From Acidimicrobiaceae bacterium (GTDB lineage Bacteria > Actinomycetota > Acidimicrobiia > Acidimicrobiales > RAAP-2), in contig PKZI01000261.1 of assembly GCA_003133005.1 (NCBI GenBank), positions 247-5,659 on the forward strand: a DNA stretch of 5,413 nt. Direction: 5' to 3'. A program made the translations under genes and the position numbers. This document shows, in pieces, positions 1-5,413 of this stretch. How positions within the stretch are numbered: position 1 is the stretch's first letter; every line of letters begins with the position of its first letter. The notes beneath the pieces were generated by a model that saw only the letters and a list, made by a program, of their open reading frames with translations, searched no databases and was not told the DNA's origin.

Positions 1-1000
1 CATTCGCGAGTGCGTCAATGGCGTCCTCCAGGCCCTCGTCGCCCACGATGAGAGCGATCACGCGCTGTCCCCATTCGTCGTCGTCGATGCCAGTCACCGC
101 CACGTCGCGCACGCCGGGGATGGTGCCAATAAGCGCCTCGAGATCCTCGGGCCAGAGTTTCTCGCCACCCGTATTAATGACGAATCCCACGCGACCTCGT
201 ACCGCGACCAGCCCGTTGTTCACGTCGCCCGCGTCGCCCGTGGGAAACCAGTCGTCGCGTCCGTCGGGTCCCCGCACACTGGGGCGCACCGCCGTTCGAT
301 ACGAGCGAAAAAGGGTCGGCGAGCGCACTGCGATTTCACCATCGACGCTTATGACGTCGACTCCATCCAGAGCACGTCCGTCGTAGACCACGCCCGAGCC
401 GGTTTCGGTCATGCCCCAGGTCGCGACAACGTTGACGCCTACAGACGATGGGGGGCGCGCACCACCGAGCAGCACTTTCTCGAAGCCGTCGAGGTGGTGG
501 CGTGCGAGTTGAGCGCGAACCACGGCAACGTGGGTCGCCCCTCTTCGCGGCGCGTCGTCGAGTTCTTGCGCATCACCCCATAGCAGCGTGCCGTCGCCGA
601 GGATTGCTCGAAGGAGAACGGCAAGACCGCCGATATGGTTCGCGGGTAGTACCGGGTACCACACTGGCGCTGCATTGACGCGTAGTGCTTTTTGGGTCAT
701 CTCGGCGCTGGCGCGAAGTGCGTCCCAACTCAGTTCTGCGGCTTTTGGTGGACCACTTGAGCCTGACGTCAACATGACCAGACCGATGTCGTCGTCGACC
801 ATCCGCCCGTTCGCGTGTGCGGTCCGGCCCGACGCATCCAGGACATGCGTCGCACCGAGCGCGCTCAGTTCGAAGTCGCGACGAGACTGTGACACTCGTT
901 GGTCAAGCACACAGAACGCCTCGCCAGTATCGACGCACCGGCGAATCGCCATCTCGAGAGGTGGACCCAATGGGAGGTCGATTGCGAGCAATGAATTCAC
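1..1000 (-). CDS. menE: o-succinylbenzoate-CoA ligase MenE, 3' end beyond the left edge
   Basis: MenE activates o-succinylbenzoate with ATP and CoA through an acyl-adenylate, supplying the substrate of MenB; it acts in the cytoplasm. The minus strand is open for 333 codons to the window edge. ANL-superfamily motifs appear in order: ATP-binding P-loop [10 protein letters not shown] (residues 77-86), HIGGL (122-126), VLLGGA (176-181), WGMTETGSG (195-203), TGDAGDV (254-260) and the hinge motif [16 protein letters not shown] (269-284). The C-terminal subdomain, with the catalytic lysine of the family, lies outside the window. The N-terminus is short (about 76 residues before the P-loop), like compact actinobacterial MenE and unlike the roughly 450-residue E. 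coli enzyme. The start is GTG at 1000-998; an in-frame TAA lies four codons upstream, so little extension is possible. A TTG four codons downstream is an alternative. No Shine-Dalgarno sequence is visible. It diverges from menB. Identity is secure. Confidence 0.93.
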   Translation of the reverse strand, partial: MNSLLAIDLPLGPPLEMAIRRCVDTGEAFCVLDQRVSQSRRDFELSALGATHVLDASGRTAHANGRMVDDDIGLVMLTSGSSGPPKAAELSWDALRASAEMTQKALRVNAAPVWYPVLPANHIGGLAVLLRAILGDGTLLWGDAQELDDAPRRGATHVAVVRAQLARHHLDGFEKVLLGGARPPSSVGVNVVATWGMTETGSGVVYDGRALDGVDVISVDGEIAVRSPTLFRSYRTAVRPSVRGPDGRDDWFPTGDAGDVNNGLVAVRGRVGFVINTGGEKLWPEDLEALIGTIPGVRDVAVTGIDDDEWGQRVIALIVGDEGLEDAIDALAN

Positions 1001-1006
1001 AACGTG

Positions 1007-1012
1007 ACATTA
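1007..1012 (-). promoter_or_regulatory. possible -10 box for leaderless menE
   Basis: The minus strand reads TAATGT, matching the TANNNT core of housekeeping -10 elements. Six bases separate it from the GTG start, so transcription would begin at or next to the first base of the start codon. This fits the absence of a Shine-Dalgarno sequence. No convincing -35 hexamer is seen 17 bases upstream. The call rests on position and a three-base consensus only. Confidence 0.35.
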
Positions 1013-1101
1013 GGCCGAGGGATTGACGGATCGGCTAGCCCACGACGGCCATGGGAGAAATTGACCCACTACACATTGTCGAGTTTGACCGCTTCCTCTT
1101 G

Positions 1102-1107
1102 TAGCGT
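1102..1107 (+). promoter_or_regulatory. possible -10 box for leaderless menB
   Basis: TAGCGT matches TANNNT and ends seven bases before the menB ATG at 1115, placing the expected transcription start at about the A of ATG. No Shine-Dalgarno sequence precedes menB. There is no good -35 at normal spacing; the nearest TTGACC (1085-1090) leaves a spacer of only 11 bases. Confidence 0.35.
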
Positions 1108-1114
1108 GGTCACC

Positions 1115-2008
1115 ATGCCTGACACCGTTATCCATGGCTCACCAGTCGACCCGGTCGAGGAGTTCAGGTCCTGGCCTCTCCCTCGTTTCGAGCGACAAGG
1201 GGATTACAAGGACATCATCTACGAGGTCGCGAACGGTATCGCGCGCATCACGATCAACCGTCCTGAGCGCAGGAACGCTTTTCGACCCCAAACGCTCTTT
1301 GAACTCTCGCGAGCCTTCGAGGTTGCACGTGACGACATAAGTGTGGGCGTCATCATCTTGACCGGGGCCGGACCCGACGCTTTTTGTTCGGGGGGTGACC
1401 AAAAGATTCGTGGCGACGATGGATACATGGGCGACGACGACGTGGCTCGCCAGGGCGTGGGGCGCTTAAACGTTCTCGATCTTCAGATTCAGATTCGTCG
1501 CTTGCCCAAGCCCGTCATCGCCCAAATTGCGGGTTACGCGATCGGGGGCGGACACATTTTGCATCTTGTGTGCGATTTGTCGATCGCGGCGGACAACGCG
1601 CGGTTCGGTCAGACCGGTCCTCGGGTGGGCTCATTTGACGGTGGTTACGGCTCGTCGCTGCTCGCCAACACGATTGGCCTGAAGAGGGCGAAAGAGGTGT
1701 GGTTCCTCTGTCGTCAGTACGACGCTACCCAGGCGTTCGAGTGGGGACTTGTCAATACCGTCGTGGCGCTCGACGACTTGGAGCGCGAGACCATTGCCTG
1801 GTGTCGTCAGATTCTTACGCTCTCGCCCCTCGCGCTAAGGATGCTCAAGGCAGGATTCAACGCCGCCGAAGATGGTCTCGCTGGCATTCAACAGCTCGCG
1901 GGTGATGCGACGATGTTGTTCTACATGTCCGAAGAAGCACAAGAGGGTCGTAACGCCTACGTCGAACACCGAAAGCCTGATTTCTCGAAGTTCCCGAAGC
2001 GTCCATGA
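1115..2008 (+). CDS. menB: 1,4-dihydroxy-2-naphthoyl-CoA synthase MenB (type I)
   Basis: MenB is a crotonase-fold enzyme that cyclises o-succinylbenzoyl-CoA to 1,4-dihydroxy-2-naphthoyl-CoA in the cytoplasm. The 297-residue protein resembles E. coli MenB (285 residues) over its length: [13 protein letters not shown] (46-58), the CoA/oxyanion segment CSGGDQK (91-97), GYAIGGGH (140-147), [16 protein letters not shown] (165-180), WFLCRQYDA (196-204) and C-terminal RKPDFSKFP (286-294). By comparison with E. coli G156, S161, D163 and Y258, the equivalents here are G168, S173, D175 and Y270. Glycine at 168 marks the bicarbonate-dependent type I enzymes; mycobacterial MenB has Asp there. I chose ATG 1115 because it gives a normal N-terminus; GTG 1106, three codons upstream, is possible, and the further in-frame opening back to 1004 is intergenic. 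The stop overlaps the menA start as ATGA, implying an operon and translational coupling. Confidence 0.96.
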   Translation: MPDTVIHGSPVDPVEEFRSWPLPRFERQGDYKDIIYEVANGIARITINRPERRNAFRPQTLFELSRAFEVARDDISVGVIILTGAGPDAFCSGGDQKIRGDDGYMGDDDVARQGVGRLNVLDLQIQIRRLPKPVIAQIAGYAIGGGHILHLVCDLSIAADNARFGQTGPRVGSFDGGYGSSLLANTIGLKRAKEVWFLCRQYDATQAFEWGLVNTVVALDDLERETIAWCRQILTLSPLALRMLKAGFNAAEDGLAGIQQLAGDATMLFYMSEEAQEGRNAYVEHRKPDFSKFPKRP

Positions 2009-2874
2009 GCGACACACCCGGGCCATTTCGAAGATGGGTGCTCGCCGCGCGCCCGCGCACGCTGCCCGCTGCCCTGGTTCCGGTTGTCGTAGGCGCGTCG
2101 CTCGTGCGGCCCGCGCCGATCGAATGGCTCAACTCCGCGTTGTGCGTGGGAGTGGCTTTGGCGCTTCAAATCGGGACGAATTACGCGAATGACTATTCCG
2201 ATGGCGTTCGTGGCACGGACCGCGATCGCGTAGGTCCGTTTCGCTTGACGGCGTCGGCGTTGGTGAAGCCCTCGCGCGTGCGACACGCCGCGTGGAGTGC
2301 GTTCGCGATTGCGGGCGTCTTAGGCGTGCTGCTCGCGTCGCGCACGTCGTGGTGGTTGGTCGCGATTGGACTGAGCGCGATTCTCGCGGGTTGGTTCTAT
2401 ACCGGTGGTCCGCGACCCTACGGTTATTACGGTTTCGGGGAACTCTTCGTATTGCTGTATTTCGGATTCGTCGCCACGGTCGGTACCTCCTACGTGCAAC
2501 ATCTCACGATTCCCGGCTCGTCATGGTGGTTCGGACTCGCTACGGGCGCCATGGCGTGCGCGCTTCTCGAGGCGAATAATCTGCGCGACGTCGAAGGCGA
2601 TCAAAAAGTCGGAAAGAAGACACTGGCGGCGCGACTTGGTCGGGTGCGCGCGTCGTGGCTCTACGCCGCGTGCGTCGTGGGCGTGGTGCTCGGTCTCATC
2701 GCGGGAGGTGAAGCCGTCATCGGGGCACTCGCGTTCGTGTTGTTCATTCCCGAACTCCGATCCACGTTCTCTTCGCGCAATGGTCGTGAACTGTTGCCAC
2801 TCTTAAAGGCCACGTCCAAGACACAACTCGTCGTCGGCGGGGCGCTCGCCGTGACGTTCTTCGTGACGCGCTAA
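2005..2874 (+). CDS. menA: 1,4-dihydroxy-2-naphthoate polyprenyltransferase MenA
   Basis: MenA is an integral membrane UbiA-family enzyme that attaches a polyprenyl chain to 1,4-dihydroxy-2-naphthoate, with loss of CO2, giving demethylmenaquinone. The 289-residue protein has both Asp-rich motifs that bind the Mg-diphosphate of the prenyl donor: [11 protein letters not shown] (62-72) and NNLRDVEGD (191-199). The N-terminal [14 protein letters not shown] (11-24) is typical of MenA. About nine hydrophobic segments can be picked out, roughly at 20-35, 41-58, 95-112, 115-132, 142-162, 173-188, 214-236, 238-250 and 272-288. Length is close to other actinobacterial MenA proteins. The ATG start overlaps the menB stop by four bases and has no strong Shine-Dalgarno sequence, so translation probably depends on menB. 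Its TAA stop overlaps the menH stop on the other strand, leaving no room for a terminator between them. Confidence 0.95.
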   Translation: MSDTPGPFRRWVLAARPRTLPAALVPVVVGASLVRPAPIEWLNSALCVGVALALQIGTNYANDYSDGVRGTDRDRVGPFRLTASALVKPSRVRHAAWSAFAIAGVLGVLLASRTSWWLVAIGLSAILAGWFYTGGPRPYGYYGFGELFVLLYFGFVATVGTSYVQHLTIPGSSWWFGLATGAMACALLEANNLRDVEGDQKVGKKTLAARLGRVRASWLYAACVVGVVLGLIAGGEAVIGALAFVLFIPELRSTFSSRNGRELLPLLKATSKTQLVVGGALAVTFFVTR

Positions 2875-3620
2875 GCAACGAGGAATTCCTCAATAACCTC
2901 GGCGCACGCGCCGGGCTGTTCGAGGTGCGCCGCGTGTTGGGCACCAGGAATTGTGCGCGCTACCCCGTGGGTGACACCCGCCGCAATGGCGTGCGCTTCG
3001 GCCACGAATTTTGCGTCCAACACTCCGGCCATGCATAACACCGGCATCGTGAGTGATGCCAAATGAGGTCCGAGGAACGTTTGGGTGCCGGTGCCGGATC
3101 GACGTAGTGAACGAGCGAGACCGCCTGGATCCCTGCTGCGCGCAGCGCGTTCGAGAGGGTCGTCGGGCAACGACGAAAACATTGGCTGGGCGAGCCACTC
3201 ATCGAGGAACGTATCGGTGCCGATGATCTCGATTCGCTCAGCAAGTTTTTCGTCGCGTGACATGCGCTCGGCGCGAAGGGCAACGTCCTCAATACCGCGT
3301 GACGCGCCAAGGAGGATCAACGCTTTCACCTGTTCGGGGTGACGCAGCGCGACGTGCAACGCGACTCGCGCACCAAGCGAGTAACCGCCCAGCACAACGG
3401 GCTCGTCGGACAGACAGGACGAAATGAAATCGGCAGTTTCTTCGAGCGACGCGTCAACTTCGCTTGATTCACCGTGTCCTGGCAGGTCAAAGGCATCAAC
3501 TTGGTGAGTTCCTGCCAGAATGGAACGGAACAGGTGTGCGGATTGGCGTGTTTGCGTGAAACCGTGCAACCAGACGAGTTTTGGTCCCGATCCCTGTTGT
3601 TCGGACTTTAGGAGAGGCAT
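2871..3620 (-). CDS. menH: 2-succinyl-6-hydroxy-2,4-cyclohexadiene-1-carboxylate synthase MenH
   Basis: MenH is an alpha/beta-hydrolase-fold enzyme that eliminates pyruvate from the MenD product SEPHCHC to give SHCHC, the MenC substrate. The 249-residue protein (E. coli MenH has 252) shows the oxyanion region WLHGF (17-21), FDLPGHGES (44-52), nucleophile motif GYSLGARVA (79-87) with S81, an insert segment FLDEWLAQPMFSSLP (138-152) like the E. coli cap, D202 in GVLDAKF and H229 in IPGAQHAAH. S81, D202 and H229 align with E. coli S86, D210 and H232. I chose ATG 3620-3618 because the fold begins about 14 residues later; the 40-residue upstream extension is Arg-rich and is the reverse strand of the start of menD. 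No Shine-Dalgarno sequence is seen. It is antisense to its neighbours, touching menA at the stop and menD at the start. The abundance of non-MenH alpha/beta hydrolases is the main caution, but context and motifs agree. Confidence 0.9.
   Translation of the reverse strand: MPLLKSEQQGSGPKLVWLHGFTQTRQSAHLFRSILAGTHQVDAFDLPGHGESSEVDASLEETADFISSCLSDEPVVLGGYSLGARVALHVALRHPEQVKALILLGASRGIEDVALRAERMSRDEKLAERIEIIGTDTFLDEWLAQPMFSSLPDDPLERAARSRDPGGLARSLRRSGTGTQTFLGPHLASLTMPVLCMAGVLDAKFVAEAHAIAAGVTHGVARTIPGAQHAAHLEQPGACAEVIEEFLVA
3610..3617 (+). promoter_or_regulatory. ribosome binding site deciding the menD start
   Basis: AGGAGAGG is a strong Shine-Dalgarno sequence. Its AGGAG core (3610-3614) lies five bases before TTG 3620, supporting that TTG over the TTG at 3581, which lacks such a signal. 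The site lies opposite menH codons 2-4 and the end of the menH start codon region. The menD message must therefore start inside the menH coding region or further upstream. Confidence 0.6.
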
Positions 3621-5290
3621 TGCAAGAGAGCGTACCGAGCCCGAGCGACGTACAGGCGACGTTCGCGGCCACCCTCTTTGACGAATGGATTCGCTCGGGA
3701 CTTCGCGACGTCGTCGTGTGCCCGGGGTCACGTTCAACACCCCTCGCGTTGGCGTGCGCGCAGCGAGACGAACTCACGCTGCACGTGCGACTTGACGAAC
3801 GTAGCGCCGCGTTCTTTGGTATTGGCCGCGCCTTGGCAACGTCGTTGCCAGTGGCGATCGTGGTGACGAGCGGCACCGCGGCCGCAGAACTGCACGCGGC
3901 GATCTGTGAAGCTGACCAGGCGAACGTGCCTCTGCTCGTCCTTACCGCGGACCGTCCGCCAGAATTACATGGCGTCGGTGCGCCCCAAACCATCGACCAG
4001 CGCCACCTCTTTGGAAAAACTGTCCGCCGTTACGAGGAACCGGGTGTGGCCCGTGCGGAAGCCTCGTCAACGTGGCGCGCTTTGGCGAACCGACTTTGGC
4101 GTAGTGCGAGCGGGGTAACGGGACCCAAGGGGCCCGTACACTTGAACGCCGCTTTCGTAGAGCCCCTCATTGGCGTGGCGATGAACCTACCCGCGGGCAG
4201 GGCGAACGGCGCGCCGTGGCGAGTCAGCGACTTTTCGAGGCGGGCGGCAGCGTCCTTTGAAGTGGCGCGTGCGCGAGTGCTCTGTGTGGTGGGCGCAGGC
4301 GTGAGTTCGTCTGTAATTGGCACGTGTCGTGACCTCGGATGGGTCGTGCTCGGCGACGCGACTGCCCAGGATTCAGTCCCCTACTTCGATCCACTTTTGC
4401 GCGACGACGCGTTCGCCCATCAGCATCGTCCAGATCTGGTAGTGCGAATGGGTGGGTTACCTGCTTCAAAGGTTCTCGCCCAGCGTCTGGCCGAGTGGGG
4501 CGCGCCGGTAGTGGCGATGGATGGAGGGGGCGAGGTGGCTGACCCCGATCGGCTCGTGACTCACGTGGTCGCGGGATTGCCGCGCAACGATGATAGAGCG
4601 CTCCAGGGAGACGACGACTACGCGGCTGCGTGGCGTGTCGCGTCAGAGAGCGTGGGGGAGTACTTGGAATCACTCGACTACGACGACGCGCCGCTGGACG
4701 AGCCAGGGGTGGCGCGCGTAGTCGTTGAGCTCAGTGGTGACAATGCTGTCCCGTTGGTTATTGGTTCATCGATGCCGGTACGTGACGTGGAGTGGTGGGC
4801 GAGCTCGCGACGCTCTCCTACGTACTCGAATCGCGGCGTCAACGGCATTGACGGAGTCGTCTCGACGACGATGGGCGTTTGTTGCGAGCAGAAAGGCATC
4901 GGTCTTCTTGGTGATCTCACGTTGTTGCACGACGTCTCGGGACTCGTTGACGGGCTTGGTACTCGCGGGGGATCGTGTGCGCTCGTGGTGAGCGACAATC
5001 GAGGAGGCGGCATTTTCTCGTTTCTGCCACAAGCTCGTGAGGTATCCACAGCACGTTTCGAGGAGCTCTTCGCGACGCCGCGTCAACACGATCTTGAGGT
5101 CGTCGCACGTGCGTTTGGCCATGACGCTACGTCGGTCGCCACGCGTGGCGAACTGCGCGTGGCGATAGAAAAGGCACTCGACGAGCCAGGCGTGAGTGTG
5201 ATCATCGCGCGCGTACCGTCACGCCAGCGCAACGTGGAGATTCACGACGCGCTCGTTGCGGGCCTCGTGCAATGGAGGACGTCGACATGA
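3620..5290 (+). CDS. menD: SEPHCHC synthase MenD (thiamine diphosphate enzyme)
   Basis: MenD catalyses the first committed step of menaquinone synthesis: ThDP-dependent decarboxylation of 2-oxoglutarate and addition of the succinyl unit to isochorismate. From TTG 3620 the protein has 556 residues, the same length as E. coli MenD. The N-terminal domain has CPGSRSTPLAL (34-44), RLDERSAAFF (57-66) with E60 as the ThDP-activating glutamate, VVTSGTAAAELHAA (81-94) and LTADRPPELHG (108-118). The C-terminal half has GSSMPVRD (382-389) and YSNRGVNGIDG (402-412), where S384, R388 and R405 match E. coli substrate-binding S391, R395 and R413, followed by the Mg-ThDP motif GLLGDLTLLHD (428-438) and SDNRGGGIFSFLP (458-470). 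All key residues are present. The TTG start is set by a Shine-Dalgarno sequence and the family N-terminus; TTG 3581 would add 13 residues. It shares base 3620 with the menH start and overlaps ccdA by four bases. Confidence 0.96.
   Translation: MQESVPSPSDVQATFAATLFDEWIRSGLRDVVVCPGSRSTPLALACAQRDELTLHVRLDERSAAFFGIGRALATSLPVAIVVTSGTAAAELHAAICEADQANVPLLVLTADRPPELHGVGAPQTIDQRHLFGKTVRRYEEPGVARAEASSTWRALANRLWRSASGVTGPKGPVHLNAAFVEPLIGVAMNLPAGRANGAPWRVSDFSRRAAASFEVARARVLCVVGAGVSSSVIGTCRDLGWVVLGDATAQDSVPYFDPLLRDDAFAHQHRPDLVVRMGGLPASKVLAQRLAEWGAPVVAMDGGGEVADPDRLVTHVVAGLPRNDDRALQGDDDYAAAWRVASESVGEYLESLDYDDAPLDEPGVARVVVELSGDNAVPLVIGSSMPVRDVEWWASSRRSPTYSNRGVNGIDGVVSTTMGVCCEQKGIGLLGDLTLLHDVSGLVDGLGTRGGSCALVVSDNRGGGIFSFLPQAREVSTARFEELFATPRQHDLEVVARAFGHDATSVATRGELRVAIEKALDEPGVSVIIARVPSRQRNVEIHDALVAGLVQWRTST
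3629..3634 (-). promoter_or_regulatory. possible -10 box for leaderless menH
   Basis: The minus strand reads TACGCT (TANNNT), ending eight bases before the menH ATG, so transcription would start at or within a base or two of the start codon. The box lies within the first codons of menD. No clear -35 is seen at 17 bases. Support is positional only, and weaker than for menE. Confidence 0.25.
5274..5278 (+). promoter_or_regulatory. ribosome binding site of the ccdA-like gene
   Basis: GGAGG lies eight bases before ATG 5287 and eleven before the adjacent in-frame ATG 5290, favouring the first. It is within the last codons of menD, as expected for a coupled gene pair. Confidence 0.6.
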
Positions 5291-5413
5291 TGGGGACGCT
5301 TCCCGCCTCGTTGTTCGCGGCGTTCCCACTCGCGTTTGCGGCCGGACTGGTTTCGTTTGCGTCGCCTTGCGTCCTGCCGCTGTTGCCGGGTTACGTGGCG
5401 TTTCTCGGCGGTT
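5287..5413 (+). CDS. ccdA: cytochrome c biogenesis transmembrane protein, CcdA/DsbD family, 5' part
   Basis: CcdA-type proteins span the membrane and pass electrons from cytoplasmic thioredoxin to extracytoplasmic thiol carriers, which keep apocytochrome c cysteines reduced for haem attachment. Only 42 codons are visible. They encode a hydrophobic first membrane segment (about residues 9-33) containing FASPCVLPLLPGY (24-36), the family signature, with C28 the first of the two membrane cysteines; the second lies beyond the edge. ATG 5287 overlaps the menD stop as ATGA and has GGAGG eight bases upstream; a second ATG follows directly. Coupling to menD suggests one transcript. In related bacteria such genes are followed by resB and ccsA, which would be expected to the right. 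A broader DsbD-like thiol-transport role cannot be excluded from this fragment. Confidence 0.85.
   Translation, partial: MMGTLPASLFAAFPLAFAAGLVSFASPCVLPLLPGYVAFLGG

Larger units (their letters stand above)
1001..1114. promoter_or_regulatory. divergent menE/menB control region
   Basis: These 114 bases are the only non-coding sequence in the window and must carry the promoters for menE (leftward) and probably menB-menA (rightward). Visible elements are a -10-like box close to each start, three direct copies of TTGAC (1023-1027, 1061-1065, 1085-1089) and an 8-base palindrome GGCTAGCC (1033-1040). None of the TTGAC copies sits 16-18 bases from a good -10 box, so I cannot name a standard -35/-10 pair. 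No riboswitch or terminator is evident. That this is a shared regulatory region is inferred from gene orientation. Confidence 0.6.

Noticed and set aside
18..386. Plus-strand open frame opposite menE
   Set aside because: Ser/Thr/Arg/Pro-rich translation with no recognisable domain; it is the antisense of a continuous, motif-bearing MenE frame.
1004..1114. In-frame extension of menB upstream to GTG 1004
   Set aside because: The 37 extra residues have no family counterpart and would cover the divergent promoter region; MenB proteins start near ATG 1115.
1484..1495. Tandem CAGATT duplication in menB
   Set aside because: Two copies encoding QIQI in a region where MenB homologues have similar residues; ordinary coding sequence.
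2880..2913. Palindrome GAGGAATTCCTC (2880-2891) and GC hairpin CGGCGC-AC-GCGCCG (2900-2913) just after menA, as a terminator
   Set aside because: Both are within menH codons, the palindrome has no loop, and neither is followed by a T-run in the menA direction; a weak tailless terminator cannot be excluded but is not supported.
3581..3619. TTG 3581 as the menD start
   Set aside because: It adds 13 residues absent from the family and lacks a ribosome binding site, whereas TTG 3620 has AGGAG five bases upstream and gives 556 residues.
3621..3740. 40-codon N-terminal extension of menH
   Set aside because: It is Arg-rich, unlike any MenH N-terminus, and is simply the complement of the start of menD.
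3496..3993. Minus-strand 165-codon open frame across menH and menD, and the similar 149-codon one at 4224-4673
   Set aside because: Both lie antisense to well-supported coding sequence, have biased Arg/Pro/Ser composition and no motif; such shadows are common in GC-rich genes.
1..5413. CRISPR, tRNA/rRNA, insertion sequence, attachment site, defence or toxin-antitoxin system
   Set aside because: The window is nearly all core metabolic coding sequence; no repeat array, cloverleaf, transposase, inverted terminal repeats or unknown gene was found.

Overview
This is an ordinary-looking chromosomal stretch of a fairly GC-rich bacterium. It holds five genes of the classical (o-succinylbenzoate) menaquinone pathway and the first codons of a cytochrome c biogenesis gene. 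The organism is probably an actinobacterium. The signs are GC-rich third codon positions, GTG and TTG starts, short MenE and MenA proteins, -10-like boxes sitting right at start codons as in leaderless genes, and men genes next to ccdA (in Mycobacterium the men genes and the ccdA/resB/ccsA genes lie in the same neighbourhood). A deep-branching group such as Acidimicrobiia would fit, but that is only a guess; no rRNA or other marker is present.

Layout: positions 1-1000 (minus) are menE, cut at the left edge before its C-terminal subdomain. A 114-base divergent control region (1001-1114) separates it from menB (1115-2008, plus). menA follows (2005-2874, plus), overlapping menB by ATGA. menH (2871-3620, minus) lies tail-to-tail with menA, the two stop codons overlapping, and head-to-head with menD (3620-5290, plus), the two start codons sharing one base. 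ccdA begins at 5287 (plus), overlapping the menD stop by ATGA, and is cut at the right edge after 42 codons. Only the menE-menB gap is non-coding, so there is no gene-free stretch over 300 bases.

How the genes work together: MenD joins isochorismate and 2-oxoglutarate to form SEPHCHC. MenH removes pyruvate to give SHCHC. MenC (not in the window) dehydrates SHCHC to o-succinylbenzoate. MenE activates this with CoA, MenB closes the naphthoquinone ring, a thioesterase (not seen) releases DHNA, and MenA prenylates DHNA in the membrane. MenF, MenC, the thioesterase and the final methyltransferase MenG/UbiE are not in this window. CcdA carries reducing power across the membrane for cytochrome c maturation, so the block supplies both the quinone and the cytochromes of a respiratory chain.

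I found no mobile element, tRNA, rRNA, CRISPR array or clearly new system. The points worth a second look concern organisation: menH embedded antisense with no intergenic space on either side (a possible noncontiguous operon), a one-base shared start for menH and menD, -10-like boxes placed for leaderless transcription at three genes, and a MenB with the bicarbonate-dependent (type I) active-site signature.
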